A stretch of DNA of 64,000 bases. Origin: Lentzea atacamensis. Its GTDB lineage: Bacteria > Actinomycetota > Actinomycetes > Mycobacteriales > Pseudonocardiaceae. Each line of letters starts with the position of its first letter. The stretch's first letter is position 1. Of this stretch, positions 7,984 to 16,259 are shown in pieces. Both the position numbers and the translations under genes were made by a program. Where the stretch lies: contig NZ_QLTT01000004.1 of the NCBI RefSeq assembly GCF_003269295.1, positions 186,001 through 250,000 on the forward strand, in the 5' to 3' direction. The notes beneath the pieces are model-generated. The model ran no database searches and was not told the DNA's origin. It saw only the letters and a program-made list of their open reading frames with translations.

Positions 7984-8859
7984 ATGCGCGTCGCGCTTGC
8001 CGTCATGGCGGCGTTGTTGCTGGTCACGGGCTCAGCGGCAGCCACACCGAGGCACATCGAAGCCGTCGCCGAGTCGCTGCACCCCGAGGGCGTGCAGTGG
8101 GATCCGACCCGCGGCCAGTTCCTGGTCAGCTCACTGCGCCACGGCACGGTGTCGCTGGTCAGCACCACCGGCAGGGTCCGCACGCTGGTCAGCGGCACCA
8201 AGATGGTGTCGACGTTCGGCGTCCAGGTGGACCGCGGGCGGTTGCTCGTCGCGTTCGGCGACATCGGCTACGGCGAACGGCAGGACCCCGGCCAGTCCGG
8301 GCTCGGGATCTTCGACCTGCGCACCGGCCGCACGATCAGCCTGATCGACATCCCCAACGGCGCCAACGACGTGGCCGTCGACCCGTTCGGCAACGCCTAC
8401 GTCACCGGCACACGGGGTGACACGATCTGGAAGGTCGACCGCGCGGGCACCGTCTCGGCGTTCGCGAAGGACCCGCGCCTGGGCGGAGCGTCGTTCGGCA
8501 ACAACGGGATCGTCTGGGACCCCAGGGGATTCCTCATCACCGGCCACTACACCAACGGCACGCTGTTCAAGGTCACCCGCGGCCACGTCGAGGAACTGCC
8601 AGCGCCCAAGCTGCCCGGCGCGGACGGCCTCACGCTCACCCCGCAGGGCCTCGTGGTCGTCACGAACAAGCTGGCCGCGCCGGGCGAGAACGCCGTCACG
8701 GTGCTCGACACCCGCACGTGGCAGGTGAAGTCCCAGCGCGACTGGAAGACCGCGCCGACCACGGCGGCCCGCACGCCGCGCGGCACCTACGTGCTGAGCG
8801 GGTACATCGACGTGCTGGCCGGCGGGTCGACGACGGACGAGTTCAGGCTCGATCGATGA
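7984..8859 (+). CDS. Secreted SMP-30/gluconolactonase-like beta-propeller protein
   Basis: This 291-residue protein has an N-terminal signal peptide (hydrophobic residues 3-20, AAA cleavage site) and repeated short blades with DPRG, DPFGNAYVTG and WKVDRAGTVS motifs typical of six-bladed SMP-30/NHL propellers. A GGAGGGAAGC ribosome site precedes the ATG. Family members are calcium-binding lactonases or strictosidine-synthase-like proteins. It is divergent from the MarR regulator and likely under its control. Its tail overlaps the convergent hydrolase by 17 bases. Enzymatic activity is not demonstrable from the sequence. Confidence 0.8.
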   Translation: MRVALAVMAALLLVTGSAAATPRHIEAVAESLHPEGVQWDPTRGQFLVSSLRHGTVSLVSTTGRVRTLVSGTKMVSTFGVQVDRGRLLVAFGDIGYGERQDPGQSGLGIFDLRTGRTISLIDIPNGANDVAVDPFGNAYVTGTRGDTIWKVDRAGTVSAFAKDPRLGGASFGNNGIVWDPRGFLITGHYTNGTLFKVTRGHVEELPAPKLPGADGLTLTPQGLVVVTNKLAAPGENAVTVLDTRTWQVKSQRDWKTAPTTAARTPRGTYVLSGYIDVLAGGSTTDEFRLDR

Positions 8860-9646
8860 ACTCGACCAGCAGCCGGTTGACCTCGTCCGGCCGCTCCAGG
8901 TAACCGATGTGCCCGCAGTCGGCGACCTCGGCGTAGCGGGCACCGGGGATCGCGTCCGCCACCTCGCGCGACAGGCGGGGTGGCAGGACGAGATCGTCGG
9001 CGAAACCGATCACCAGCGACCGCACCGAGATCCGCCGGTACGCGTCGAGGCGCGGCTCGAAGTCGGTCAGCGCCAGCTGCGCGCGGTGACCGGGGCCGAG
9101 CGACGAGCCGGCGAACTCGTACATCTGCAGCCAGTCGCGGGCGACGAGCGGGTCGCTCAGCGTCGAGGGGGAGAGGTTGCGGACCACCGCGGCCGCAGCG
9201 TAGAAGGACGCCGGCACTTCGAGGCCCTTGTCGTAGGAGTCCATCAGGCCGCGCGACCACGCCAGCTGCACCGGGTCGGACCGGGCGCAGGTCGCCATCA
9301 TCACCGCGCTGCGCAGCAGGTCCGGGCGGGCCAGCGCCAGCTCCTGGGTGACGCGCGCGCCCAGCGACGTGCCGATCACGTGCGCCGGTCCGCCCAGGTG
9401 CTCGACCAGCGCGGCGGTGTCGGCGACCATGTCGTCCATCGTGAAGCCGTCCGCGCACTCCGACGACGGCTTGATGCCCCGGTTGTCGAAGTAGGCGACG
9501 CGATAGCCGGCCTTGACCAGTGCGGGCACCTGATGGGTGCGCCAGACGCGACCCGGACTGCCGGTGCCCATGACCAGCACCACCAGCTCACCGGAACCCT
9601 CGGTCTGAACGTTCAGGTCGATGCCGTTGAGCGAAACAAGCGCCAT
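8843..9646 (-). CDS. Alpha/beta hydrolase
   Basis: This 267-residue alpha/beta hydrolase has the nucleophile elbow GTSLGA (serine near residue 93), an acid in FADDLVLPP (about 218) and a histidine in DCGHIGYLERP (about 245), with HG-like oxyanion sequence GTGSPGRVW near residue 30. I use ATG 9646, eight bases after AGGA; a TTG two codons upstream has no proper spacing. The fold is close to the haloalkane dehalogenase/C-C hydrolase/lactonase group. It lies downstream of the cupin and cyclase genes on the same strand, 18 bases after the cupin stop, so it may be in the same transcript. Confidence 0.85.
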   Translation of the reverse strand: MALVSLNGIDLNVQTEGSGELVVLVMGTGSPGRVWRTHQVPALVKAGYRVAYFDNRGIKPSSECADGFTMDDMVADTAALVEHLGGPAHVIGTSLGARVTQELALARPDLLRSAVMMATCARSDPVQLAWSRGLMDSYDKGLEVPASFYAAAAVVRNLSPSTLSDPLVARDWLQMYEFAGSSLGPGHRAQLALTDFEPRLDAYRRISVRSLVIGFADDLVLPPRLSREVADAIPGARYAEVADCGHIGYLERPDEVNRLLVEFIDRA

Positions 9647-9664
9647 TCCCAAGATCCTAGAAGC

Positions 9665-10096
9665 CTAGAAGCGGCACAGGGGCCGGATCTCCGCGGCATG
9701 AGCGGGATACCGCGCGCACAGCTCGTCCGCATGGCCGAACGACACGACGTCGTCGGTGTACGGCGGCACCACCACCGTGCCGACCAGCGACCAGTCACCG
9801 GCGGGCGTGCTGCCCTGCCACACCCCCGCGGGCACGACCACCTGCGGGTGGGTGGCGGACAACTCCGGCCGCGTGACCGAACCGTCCGGGTGCAGCAGCA
9901 GCATCCGCAACGGCGACCCGGCGTGGAAGTGGTAGATCTCCAGGTGCTTCAGCACGTGCATGCCCGAGAAGTCCGGGAACCGCAGCAGGTACGCGATCGC
10001 GGACACCTCGTCGGACCGGTGCGTCTGCGCGAAGTAGCCGCCCTCGACGGGAAGCTCCTGCATGCCGAGGGAGGCGATCAGCTGCTCTGGGGTCAC
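9665..10096 (-). CDS. DUF985 cupin-domain protein
   Basis: This 143-residue protein has the DUF985 signature: LPVEGGYFAQTHRS near the N-terminus, ISY-like AIAYLL, the HFHAGSPLRMLLLHPDG strand pair with metal-ligand type histidines (about residues 56-58), and the QVVVPAGVWQG turn. It is a single-domain cupin; the enzymatic role of the family is not established. Its GTG start overlaps the stop of the upstream diguanylate cyclase gene by four bases, suggesting translational coupling. Confidence 0.9.
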   Translation of the reverse strand: MTPEQLIASLGMQELPVEGGYFAQTHRSDEVSAIAYLLRFPDFSGMHVLKHLEIYHFHAGSPLRMLLLHPDGSVTRPELSATHPQVVVPAGVWQGSTPAGDWSLVGTVVVPPYTDDVVSFGHADELCARYPAHAAEIRPLCRF

Positions 10097-11577
10097 GTCA
10101 TCTCCGGAAGCGGGGAACCGTGCACGACGACCATGCCCTTGCCGAGCCGCTTCGCGGTGTACATCGCGGCGTCCGCGGCACCGAGCACCTCGTCGGCCGT
10201 CACGGTCGGGTCGTACGAAAACCGTTGCGCCACACCGATGCTGGCGTGCACGTGATGAACTCGGCCGTGCACCTGGTGCGGATGCGCGAGAGCGTCCAGC
10301 AGGCGCGCGCCGATGTCGTCCGCGTCCCCGCCGTCGACCAGCACACCGAACTCGTCACCGCCCAGCCGCGCCACGGTGTCCTCCGGCCGGACGCTGTTCT
10401 CCAGCCGTGCCGCGACGTTGCGCAGCACGATGTCACCCTCGGCGTGCCCGTAATTGTCGTTGACCGCCTTGAACCCGTCCACGTCGATGAACAGCAGGAT
10501 CAACGGCCGCGAGCGATCCCTCACCGCAAGCGCGCGCTCCAACCGGTCCCGGAACAGAGAACGGTTCGCCACACCCGTCAACGGGTCGTGCGTCGCCTCG
10601 TGCCGCAGCTGTTCGCGGGAGACGCGGAGCTGGTCCATCAGCCGGATGTTGTCCATCATCGTCAGCAGCTGCCGCACGATCACCAGGCACACCACCAGAA
10701 TCCCGACGTAGATCTCCACCGGGTTGAGCCGGCCGCCGGTCGCGGTGTTCCAGCCGACGAACAGGCCCGTGATCGCGAGCGGCACGTACGGCACGAGCAG
10801 GTGCAGCAGGTCGGCCATGCGCATGCGGCCGGACGACGGTTCGAGGTTGCGCGCCGGGGCGAGCGCGCTGAGGAAGAAGAACGCCGGGCACAGCATGAAA
10901 CCGATGTCCGCGCTCGCCGGGATCGCCGTGATCCCCTTGGAGATGTAGAACGCGAACACCCAGCCCGACGACGACTGCGCGACACCGGCCAGCGCCACGA
11001 ACAGCATCGGCCACTGACGCACGGACTGATGCGTCCACGACATCACGACGATCGCCACGAGTAGCACGAGGTACGCGGCGGGATGCGCGACCACCGTGGC
11101 AAAACCGGGCCCCTCGGTCGCCCACGCTCGGGTCAGCGACTCGAGCGCCGACACCCACGTCAGCACGAACAGCGACCCGATCACGATCAGCCCGTCGAGC
11201 ACCACGACCGTGCGGCTGCGGTAGTTCGGCAGCAGGTCGTCGGCGCGGCGCTGCTGCGCCCTGACGACCACGGCTGCCAGGCACAGCACCGGCACCAGCG
11301 TGAACCCGAGCGGCGCGATCGTCGTCGTCGGCAGTTGTACGCCCAGGATCTGCTGACCCCAGATCCACGCGGACAGCGCGACGGTCAGGCTCGTCATCGC
11401 CGCGGTCATCCAGCCGTCGCGCCGACGCGCGTAGGCGAGCAGTGCCGCCACGGCGAACAACAGCTGCACGACCTTGTCGATCGCGAGGCCGACCTCACGC
11501 GGGGCGGCCAGCGCGGTGAGGATGGTGACCGCCATGAAGGTGCCGACGCACCCCACAACGAGCCAGAACCTCTTCAC
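10093..11577 (-). CDS. Membrane diguanylate cyclase (GGDEF)
   Basis: This 494-residue protein has about nine hydrophobic segments (residues 5-310), a short coiled linker and a C-terminal GGDEF domain. The active site RLGGDEFG is intact, and RPED lies exactly five residues before GGDEF, matching the RxxD inhibitory c-di-GMP site. DPLTGVANRSLF marks the domain start. No EAL domain is present. It should make c-di-GMP, a controller of development and antibiotic production in actinomycetes. Start GTG 11577 follows GGGAG by six bases. The gene is divergent from ruvC, whose SOS box lies 100 bases upstream of this start. Confidence 0.92.
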   Translation of the reverse strand: MKRFWLVVGCVGTFMAVTILTALAAPREVGLAIDKVVQLLFAVAALLAYARRRDGWMTAAMTSLTVALSAWIWGQQILGVQLPTTTIAPLGFTLVPVLCLAAVVVRAQQRRADDLLPNYRSRTVVVLDGLIVIGSLFVLTWVSALESLTRAWATEGPGFATVVAHPAAYLVLLVAIVVMSWTHQSVRQWPMLFVALAGVAQSSSGWVFAFYISKGITAIPASADIGFMLCPAFFFLSALAPARNLEPSSGRMRMADLLHLLVPYVPLAITGLFVGWNTATGGRLNPVEIYVGILVVCLVIVRQLLTMMDNIRLMDQLRVSREQLRHEATHDPLTGVANRSLFRDRLERALAVRDRSRPLILLFIDVDGFKAVNDNYGHAEGDIVLRNVAARLENSVRPEDTVARLGGDEFGVLVDGGDADDIGARLLDALAHPHQVHGRVHHVHASIGVAQRFSYDPTVTADEVLGAADAAMYTAKRLGKGMVVVHGSPLPEMT

Positions 11578-11616
11578 CGCTACTCCCGTGATCGAAACCC
11601 GACCACCGTAGTGACG

Positions 11617-11669
11617 CCGGTGTGGACTTGTCGAACCGTGTCGGTGCAAGTCCCTCTTCGGCGCACCGG
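11617..11669. other. Imperfect hairpin between the cyclase and ruvC
   Basis: Left arms CCGGTG (11617-11622) and GGACTTG (11624-11630) match right arms CAAGTCC (11647-11653) and CACCGG (11664-11669), with a 16-base loop and a 10-base bulge. The 3' side looks superficially like a tRNA T-arm but lacks the rest of a tRNA. It could be a leader structure of ruvC or a decayed attachment-type sequence; function unknown. Confidence 0.4.
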
Positions 11670-11676
11670 ATATGGT

Positions 11677-11692
11677 TCGAACGGTTGTTCGT
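11677..11692. promoter_or_regulatory. LexA/SOS box upstream of ruvCAB
   Basis: TCGAACGGTTGTTCGT matches the actinobacterial and Bacillus-type SOS box TCGAAC-N4-GTTCGA at 11 of 12 defined positions, with the CGAAC-N4-GTTCG core perfect. It lies 26 bases before the ruvC start codon. A LexA site before ruvC is also known in mycobacteria, which supports DNA-damage control of the Holliday-junction operon here. Confidence 0.88.
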
Positions 11693-11717
11693 TCCGGTTG
11701 CGGGGAGTTGGGCTGTC

Positions 11718-12284
11718 GTGCGCGTGTTCGGGGTCGACCCCGGTCTGACCAGGTGCGGCTTCGGCGTGGTCGACGGCGGACCCGGCCGGACCGTGCGCAT
11801 GGTCGCGGTCGACGTCCTGCGCACACGCGTGGACGCCCCGTTGTCCGTGCGGTTGCACGAGCTGTACGTGGGTGTCTGCGAGTGGCTGGACCGCTACGAG
11901 CCGCAAATCGTGGCCATCGAACGGGTCTTCGCGCAGCACAACGTCCGCACCGCGATGGGGGTCGCGCAGGCTTCGGGCGTGGTGGCTCTGGCTGCGGCGC
12001 AACGGAACCTGCCGGTCGAGTTCCACACGCCGTCCGAGGTGAAGGCCGCCGTCACGGGATCGGGGCGCGCGGACAAGGCGCAGGTGACGGCGATGGTGAC
12101 GAAGCTGCTGGGGCTGAAGGTGGCGCCCAAGCCGGCGGACGCGGCGGACGCCCTCGCCCTGGCCATCTGCCACCACTGGCGCGCGCCGATGCGCAACCGC
12201 ATGGAGGAGGCGCAGGCACGCGCTGCCGAACTCGCCCGTGTGCACAAGGCCAAGCTGGCCGAAGCCGCCAAGCGAACTGTCTAA
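11718..12284 (+). CDS. ruvC: Crossover junction endodeoxyribonuclease RuvC
   Basis: This 188-residue Holliday-junction resolvase cuts four-way junctions symmetrically with Mg2+. Acidic catalytic residues are visible: Asp in VFGVDPGL (about residue 6), Glu in AIERVF (about 68) and the Asp pair in [15 protein letters not shown] (about 140-145). GTG 11718 (VRVFGVDPG) is the start expected for the family, with GGGGAG ten bases upstream; the longer in-frame reading would run through the SOS box. It heads ruvC-ruvA-ruvB, with 30 bases to ruvA. The SOS box in its promoter points to LexA repression. Confidence 0.95.
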   Translation: MRVFGVDPGLTRCGFGVVDGGPGRTVRMVAVDVLRTRVDAPLSVRLHELYVGVCEWLDRYEPQIVAIERVFAQHNVRTAMGVAQASGVVALAAAQRNLPVEFHTPSEVKAAVTGSGRADKAQVTAMVTKLLGLKVAPKPADAADALALAICHHWRAPMRNRMEEAQARAAELARVHKAKLAEAAKRTV

Positions 12285-12314
12285 GGTCCAGCTCGTGAAG
12301 TCCGGAGGAACCAG

Positions 12315-12896
12315 GTGATCTCGTCACTGCGCGGCCAGGTGCAGCACGTCGGCCTCGACCACGCCGTCGTCGAGGTGGGCGGCGTCGGGTTCGCCGTCCA
12401 GATGACCCCGACCACGCTCGCCACCCTGCGCCGCGGCGAGGAGGCGAGCCTCGCCACCACCCTCGTCGTCCGCGAGGACAGCCTCACCCTGTTCGGGTTC
12501 GCCGACGCCGAGGCCCGCGAGCTGTTCGGCCTGCTCCAGACCGTCAGCGGCATCGGCCCGCGCATCGCGCTGGCGACCCTCGCCGTGCTGGAACCGGACA
12601 AGCTCCGCCACGCGCTGGCCGAAGGCAACATCACCGTGCTGACCCAGGTCCCCGGCATCGGCAAGAAGGGCGCGGAACGCCTCATCATCGAGCTCCGCGA
12701 CAAGGTCGGCGCCCTCCCGGCGCCCACCCGGCCCGCGCACAGCCAGACCCGCGACCACGTCGTCGAGGCGCTGCTCGGCCTCGGCTTCCCCGCCAAGGCC
12801 GCGGAAGCCACGGTCGACAACGTCCTCGCCGAGAACCCGGACCAGTCCACCCCCGCCGTCCTGCGCCGCGCCCTCGCGACCCTGGGGCGCAAGTGA
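12315..12896 (+). CDS. ruvA: Holliday junction branch migration protein RuvA
   Basis: This 193-residue protein has the three RuvA domains: an N-terminal OB fold ([21 protein letters not shown] onward, residues 1-63), two helix-hairpin-helix motifs ([13 protein letters not shown] and [13 protein letters not shown], residues 65-125), and a flexible linker leading to the C-terminal RuvB-contacting domain ([18 protein letters not shown]). It binds four-way junctions and recruits the RuvB motor. The GTG start follows a GGAGG site. Its stop overlaps the ruvB start by four bases, so the pair is translationally coupled. Confidence 0.96.
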   Translation: MISSLRGQVQHVGLDHAVVEVGGVGFAVQMTPTTLATLRRGEEASLATTLVVREDSLTLFGFADAEARELFGLLQTVSGIGPRIALATLAVLEPDKLRHALAEGNITVLTQVPGIGKKGAERLIIELRDKVGALPAPTRPAHSQTRDHVVEALLGLGFPAKAAEATVDNVLAENPDQSTPAVLRRALATLGRK

Positions 12897-13906
12897 CCGA
12901 GGACGAGCTCAGCCCCTTCGCCGCGCCGGCCGAGCGCGACGTCGAAACCACCCTCCGCCCCCGCGACCTGGACGAGTTCGTCGGCCAGCAGCGGGTGCGC
13001 GAACAGCTCGAACTCGTCCTGCACGGCGCCATGCGCCGCGGCACCGCCCCGGACCACGTGCTGCTCAGCGGCCCTCCCGGCCTCGGCAAAACCAGCCTGG
13101 CCATGATCATCGCCAAGGAGCTGGGCAGCGCCATCCGCATCACCAGCGGCCCGGCGCTCGAACGCGCGGGCGACCTCGCGGCGATGCTGTCCAACCTGGT
13201 CGAGGGCGACGTCCTGTTCATCGACGAGATCCACCGCATGGCCAGGCCCGCGGAGGAGATGCTGTACCTCGCGATGGAGGACTTCCGCGTCGACGTCGTC
13301 GTCGGCAAGGGCCCAGGAGCGACCAGCATCCCGCTCGACATCGCCCCGTTCACGCTGGTGGGAGCCACGACCAGGTCCGGAGCGCTCACCGGCCCGCTGC
13401 GCGACCGGTTCGGCTTCACCGGCCACATGGAGTTCTACAGCGCCGACGAGCTCGACCTCATCGTGAAACGCAGCGCCAAGATCCTCGGCGTCGACCTCCA
13501 CGACGACGGCGCCATCGAGATCGCGGGCCGTAGCCGCGGCACACCCCGCATCGCGAACAGGCTGCTGCGCCGAGTCCGCGACTTCGCCGAGGTCAGGGCC
13601 GACGGCAGGGTCACGGAGGACATCGCGCGGCAGGCCCTGGAGGTCTACGACGTCGACCAGCTCGGCCTCGACCGGCTCGACCGCGCGGTCCTGACGGCCC
13701 TGGTCAAGAGCTTCAACGGCGGCCCCGTCGGGGTGTCGACCCTCGCGGTCGCGGTCGGTGAGGAACCGACCACGGTGGAAGAGGTGTGCGAACCGTATTT
13801 GGTGCGGGCTGGCATGCTGGCCCGGACACCACGCGGCCGAGTGGCGACGCCCGCAGCGTGGCACCACCTGGGGCTGGAACCGCCCGCCGGAGATCAACTG
13901 TGGTGA
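12893..13906 (+). CDS. ruvB: Holliday junction branch migration ATPase RuvB
   Basis: This 337-residue AAA+ motor has Walker [10 protein letters not shown] (residues 60-68), Walker B LFIDEIHR (about 108-115), sensor-1 region VGATTRSG (about 158) and the arginine finger region GPLRDRFG (about 170). The C-terminal winged helix contains [16 protein letters not shown]. It drives branch migration on RuvA-bound junctions. The length is normal for the family. GTG 12893 overlaps the ruvA stop. A 72-base gap follows before yajC, with no clear terminator, so read-through is possible. Confidence 0.97.
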   Translation: MTEDELSPFAAPAERDVETTLRPRDLDEFVGQQRVREQLELVLHGAMRRGTAPDHVLLSGPPGLGKTSLAMIIAKELGSAIRITSGPALERAGDLAAMLSNLVEGDVLFIDEIHRMARPAEEMLYLAMEDFRVDVVVGKGPGATSIPLDIAPFTLVGATTRSGALTGPLRDRFGFTGHMEFYSADELDLIVKRSAKILGVDLHDDGAIEIAGRSRGTPRIANRLLRRVRDFAEVRADGRVTEDIARQALEVYDVDQLGLDRLDRAVLTALVKSFNGGPVGVSTLAVAVGEEPTTVEEVCEPYLVRAGMLARTPRGRVATPAAWHHLGLEPPAGDQLW

Positions 13907-13978
13907 CCTGGCACAATCGGTGAAAGCACCTGGACATATCGGACGTGCGTCGAGGCATGTCCACTTGATCGGAGAATG

Positions 13979-14341
13979 ATGGACCTTACGTCTTTGATGT
14001 TCCCGTTGCTGCTGGTGCTGCTGGCCGTGCCGCTGTTCCTCAGCGCGCGCAAGCAGAAGCGGGCGATGGCCGAGCAGCAGCAGCTGCAGAGCTCGCTCCA
14101 GCCGGGCGACAAGGTGATGACGACGTCTGGCCTGTACGGCACCGTCGCCGACGCGAGCCACGACACCACCATCGACATCGAGATCTCCGAGGGTGTCGTC
14201 ACGCGCTGGCTGCGCGCCGCCATTCGCGAGAAGGTCGCCGACACGAACGAGGCGGTCGTCGAGGACAAGGCGGACGAAGACGAGGAGCCGGTGGCCACCG
14301 CACAGGTCGCCGAGCCTCTGGACCACAACGCCAAGAAGTAA
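13979..14341 (+). CDS. yajC: Preprotein translocase subunit YajC
   Basis: This 120-residue protein has one N-terminal membrane helix (residues 5-22, MFPLLLVLLAVPLFLSARKQKR) followed by a cytoplasmic domain with LQPGDKVMTTSGLYGTV, the YajC core signature, and an acidic tail rich in Asp and Glu. YajC associates with SecDF in protein export. Two ATGs are adjacent (13976, 13979); GGAG spacing favours 13979. It lies in the common order ruvB-yajC-secD-secF. A 129-base gap with a strong hairpin separates it from secD. Confidence 0.94.
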   Translation: MDLTSLMFPLLLVLLAVPLFLSARKQKRAMAEQQQLQSSLQPGDKVMTTSGLYGTVADASHDTTIDIEISEGVVTRWLRAAIREKVADTNEAVVEDKADEDEEPVATAQVAEPLDHNAKK

Positions 14342-14358
14342 CCGCATACGCTGGCACT

Positions 14359-14395
14359 CCTGGAGTTGGCAACTGTGAAGACCGCCAACTCCAGG
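14359..14395. promoter_or_regulatory. Perfect 12-bp hairpin in the yajC-secD gap
   Basis: CCTGGAGTTGGC (14359-14370) and GCCAACTCCAGG (14384-14395) form a perfect stem around a 13-base loop, 18 bases after the yajC stop and 75 bases before secD. No T-tract follows. It could attenuate or terminate transcription between yajC and secD, or stabilise an mRNA end. The remaining 75 bases may hold a secD promoter, but I see no clear boxes. Confidence 0.6.
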
Positions 14396-14470
14396 TAGTG
14401 ACGCGCAGCTCACGCGGCGCGCGTTACGCTGCGCGCTCGGAAACCATCGCTACTAGGAGACGGACGGATC

Positions 14471-16258
14471 GTGGCACCTCCGGCCGGGCAAATTCGCCCT
14501 GCGAAGTACTTGGCGAGTTTTGTCCTCATCGTGGTCGCTCTTTACGCCCTGGTGTTCTTCACCGGGAACGGTTCGGCCAAACCCAAGCTCGGTATCGACC
14601 TCCAGGGCGGCACCATCGTCACGCTGACCGCGCGTCAGGAAGACGGGGCCCAGCCCAGCGAGGACGCGCTGAACCGCGCCCGTGACCTCATCGAGGTCCG
14701 CGTCAACGGTCTCGGCGTGTCCGGTGCCGAGGTCGTGCGCGACGGCAACAACCTGACGATCACCGTGCCCGGCGCGGACAGCGAAGGCGCGAAGGGCCTC
14801 GGCCAGACCGCTCGCCTCGCGTTCCGCAAGGTCCTCGGCCAGCCGGTCCCGGCAGGCGCCGCGCCGAACATCCAGGCGCCGTCGTCGAGCACCCCGCCGT
14901 CGGGCAACGCGAGCACGCCGCCGTCGTCGCCGAACCAGACCGCGTCGCAGCCGTCGTCGAGCAACGCCCCGCAGGGCCGCCCCGCTCCGAACCTGGCCGC
15001 GCAGCCGTCGAGCACGCCGCCGTCCTCCAGCACCGCCCCGTCGTCCAGCGCGGCCCCGACCACGCCGTCCGCCCCCTCCAACGTCGACCCGAAGGTCGCG
15101 AAGGAGATCCAGGAGGCCAAGGCGCTGCGCCAGAGCTCGGACCAGCAGGTCCTGCAGCAGGCCGCGATCATGCTCGACTGCACGCAGCCCGACCCGCTGC
15201 GCGGCAACGACGACCTGGACAAGCCGCTCGTCACCTGTGACGAGAAGGGCGAGTTCAAGTACATCCTCGCGCCGGTCAACCCGCCGAAGGAAGACACGCA
15301 GACCAAGCCGGACGACTACACCAACTACTCCCGCCTGACGGGCGAGGACATCAACAACGCCGCCGCCAACAGCAACCCCAACGGCACCGGCTACGTCGTC
15401 AACCTCGACTTCAAGTCCGAGGGCGGCACCAAGTGGGCGAAGTTCACCTCCGCCAACGTCCAGCAGGCCGTCGCGGTCGTGCTCGACGGTGAGGTCATGT
15501 CCGCGCCGACCATCCAGTCGGCCATCGAGGGCGGCTCCACCGAGATCAGCGGCAAGTTCACGCTGAAGGAGGCCCAGAGCCTCGCGAACACCCTGAAGTA
15601 CGGCGCGCTGCCGCTGTCCTTCGACGCCTCCGAAGCGCAGACCGTCTCGCCGACGCTGGGCCTCGCCTCGCTCAAGGCCGGTCTGATCGCCGGTGGCCTC
15701 GGCCTCGCGCTGGTGTTCGTCTACTGCATGTTCTACTACCGCCTCCTGGGCATCCTGACGATCCTGTCGCTGGGTCTGTCCGGCGTGATCGTCTACGGCG
15801 TCCTCGTGCTGCTCGGCCGCTGGATCGGGTTCACCCTCGACCTCGCCGGCATCGCCGGGTTCATCATCGCGATCGGTATCACCGCCGACTCGTTCATCGT
15901 CTTCTTCGAACGACTGAAAGACGAAGTGCGTGAAGGCCGGACGTTCCGGTCGGCCGTGCCGCGCGCGTGGGTCCGCTCCCGTCGCACGATCCTCTCCGCC
16001 GACGCGGTCAGCTTCATCGCCGCCGCCGTGCTGTACGTGATCGCGGTCGGTCAGGTGAAGGGCTTCGCGTTCACCCTGGGCATGTCGACGGTCCTCGACC
16101 TCGTCGTCGTGTTCCTCGTGACGCACCCGCTGGTCGCGATGGCGTCGAAGTCCAAGTTCCTGTCCAACCCGAACCTGTCCGGCCTGGGCGGCGCCCTGCG
16201 CGAAGGTGCGTCGCACCGCGCGGGCGTGTCCGGCAAGTCCGCCGTGAAGGAGGCCTGA
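14471..16258 (+). CDS. secD: Protein translocase subunit SecD
   Basis: This 595-residue RND-family export motor subunit has a first membrane helix (residues 12-32), the P1 base GIDLQGGTIVTL (about 40), an unusual Ser/Pro/Thr-rich low-complexity insert (roughly residues 135-210), the P1 head and then five membrane helices from about residue 395. GIAGFIIAIGITADSFIVFFERLKDE is the conserved TM4-TM5 segment (given by position: near residues 455-480) carrying the proton-relay Asp. It pulls exported proteins across using the proton gradient together with SecF. The start GTG follows AGGAG at 11 bases. secF begins two bases after its stop. Confidence 0.96.
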   Translation: MAPPAGQIRPAKYLASFVLIVVALYALVFFTGNGSAKPKLGIDLQGGTIVTLTARQEDGAQPSEDALNRARDLIEVRVNGLGVSGAEVVRDGNNLTITVPGADSEGAKGLGQTARLAFRKVLGQPVPAGAAPNIQAPSSSTPPSGNASTPPSSPNQTASQPSSSNAPQGRPAPNLAAQPSSTPPSSSTAPSSSAAPTTPSAPSNVDPKVAKEIQEAKALRQSSDQQVLQQAAIMLDCTQPDPLRGNDDLDKPLVTCDEKGEFKYILAPVNPPKEDTQTKPDDYTNYSRLTGEDINNAAANSNPNGTGYVVNLDFKSEGGTKWAKFTSANVQQAVAVVLDGEVMSAPTIQSAIEGGSTEISGKFTLKEAQSLANTLKYGALPLSFDASEAQTVSPTLGLASLKAGLIAGGLGLALVFVYCMFYYRLLGILTILSLGLSGVIVYGVLVLLGRWIGFTLDLAGIAGFIIAIGITADSFIVFFERLKDEVREGRTFRSAVPRAWVRSRRTILSADAVSFIAAAVLYVIAVGQVKGFAFTLGMSTVLDLVVVFLVTHPLVAMASKSKFLSNPNLSGLGGALREGASHRAGVSGKSAVKEA

Positions 16259-16259
16259 C

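Noticed and set aside
11641..11667. tRNA-like T-arm sequence
   Set aside because: No acceptor partner, D-arm or anticodon arm can be folded around it; listed only as a hairpin.
12281..14413. 710-codon minus-strand open frame under ruvA, ruvB and yajC
   Set aside because: It is antisense to three certain genes and has no recognisable domain.
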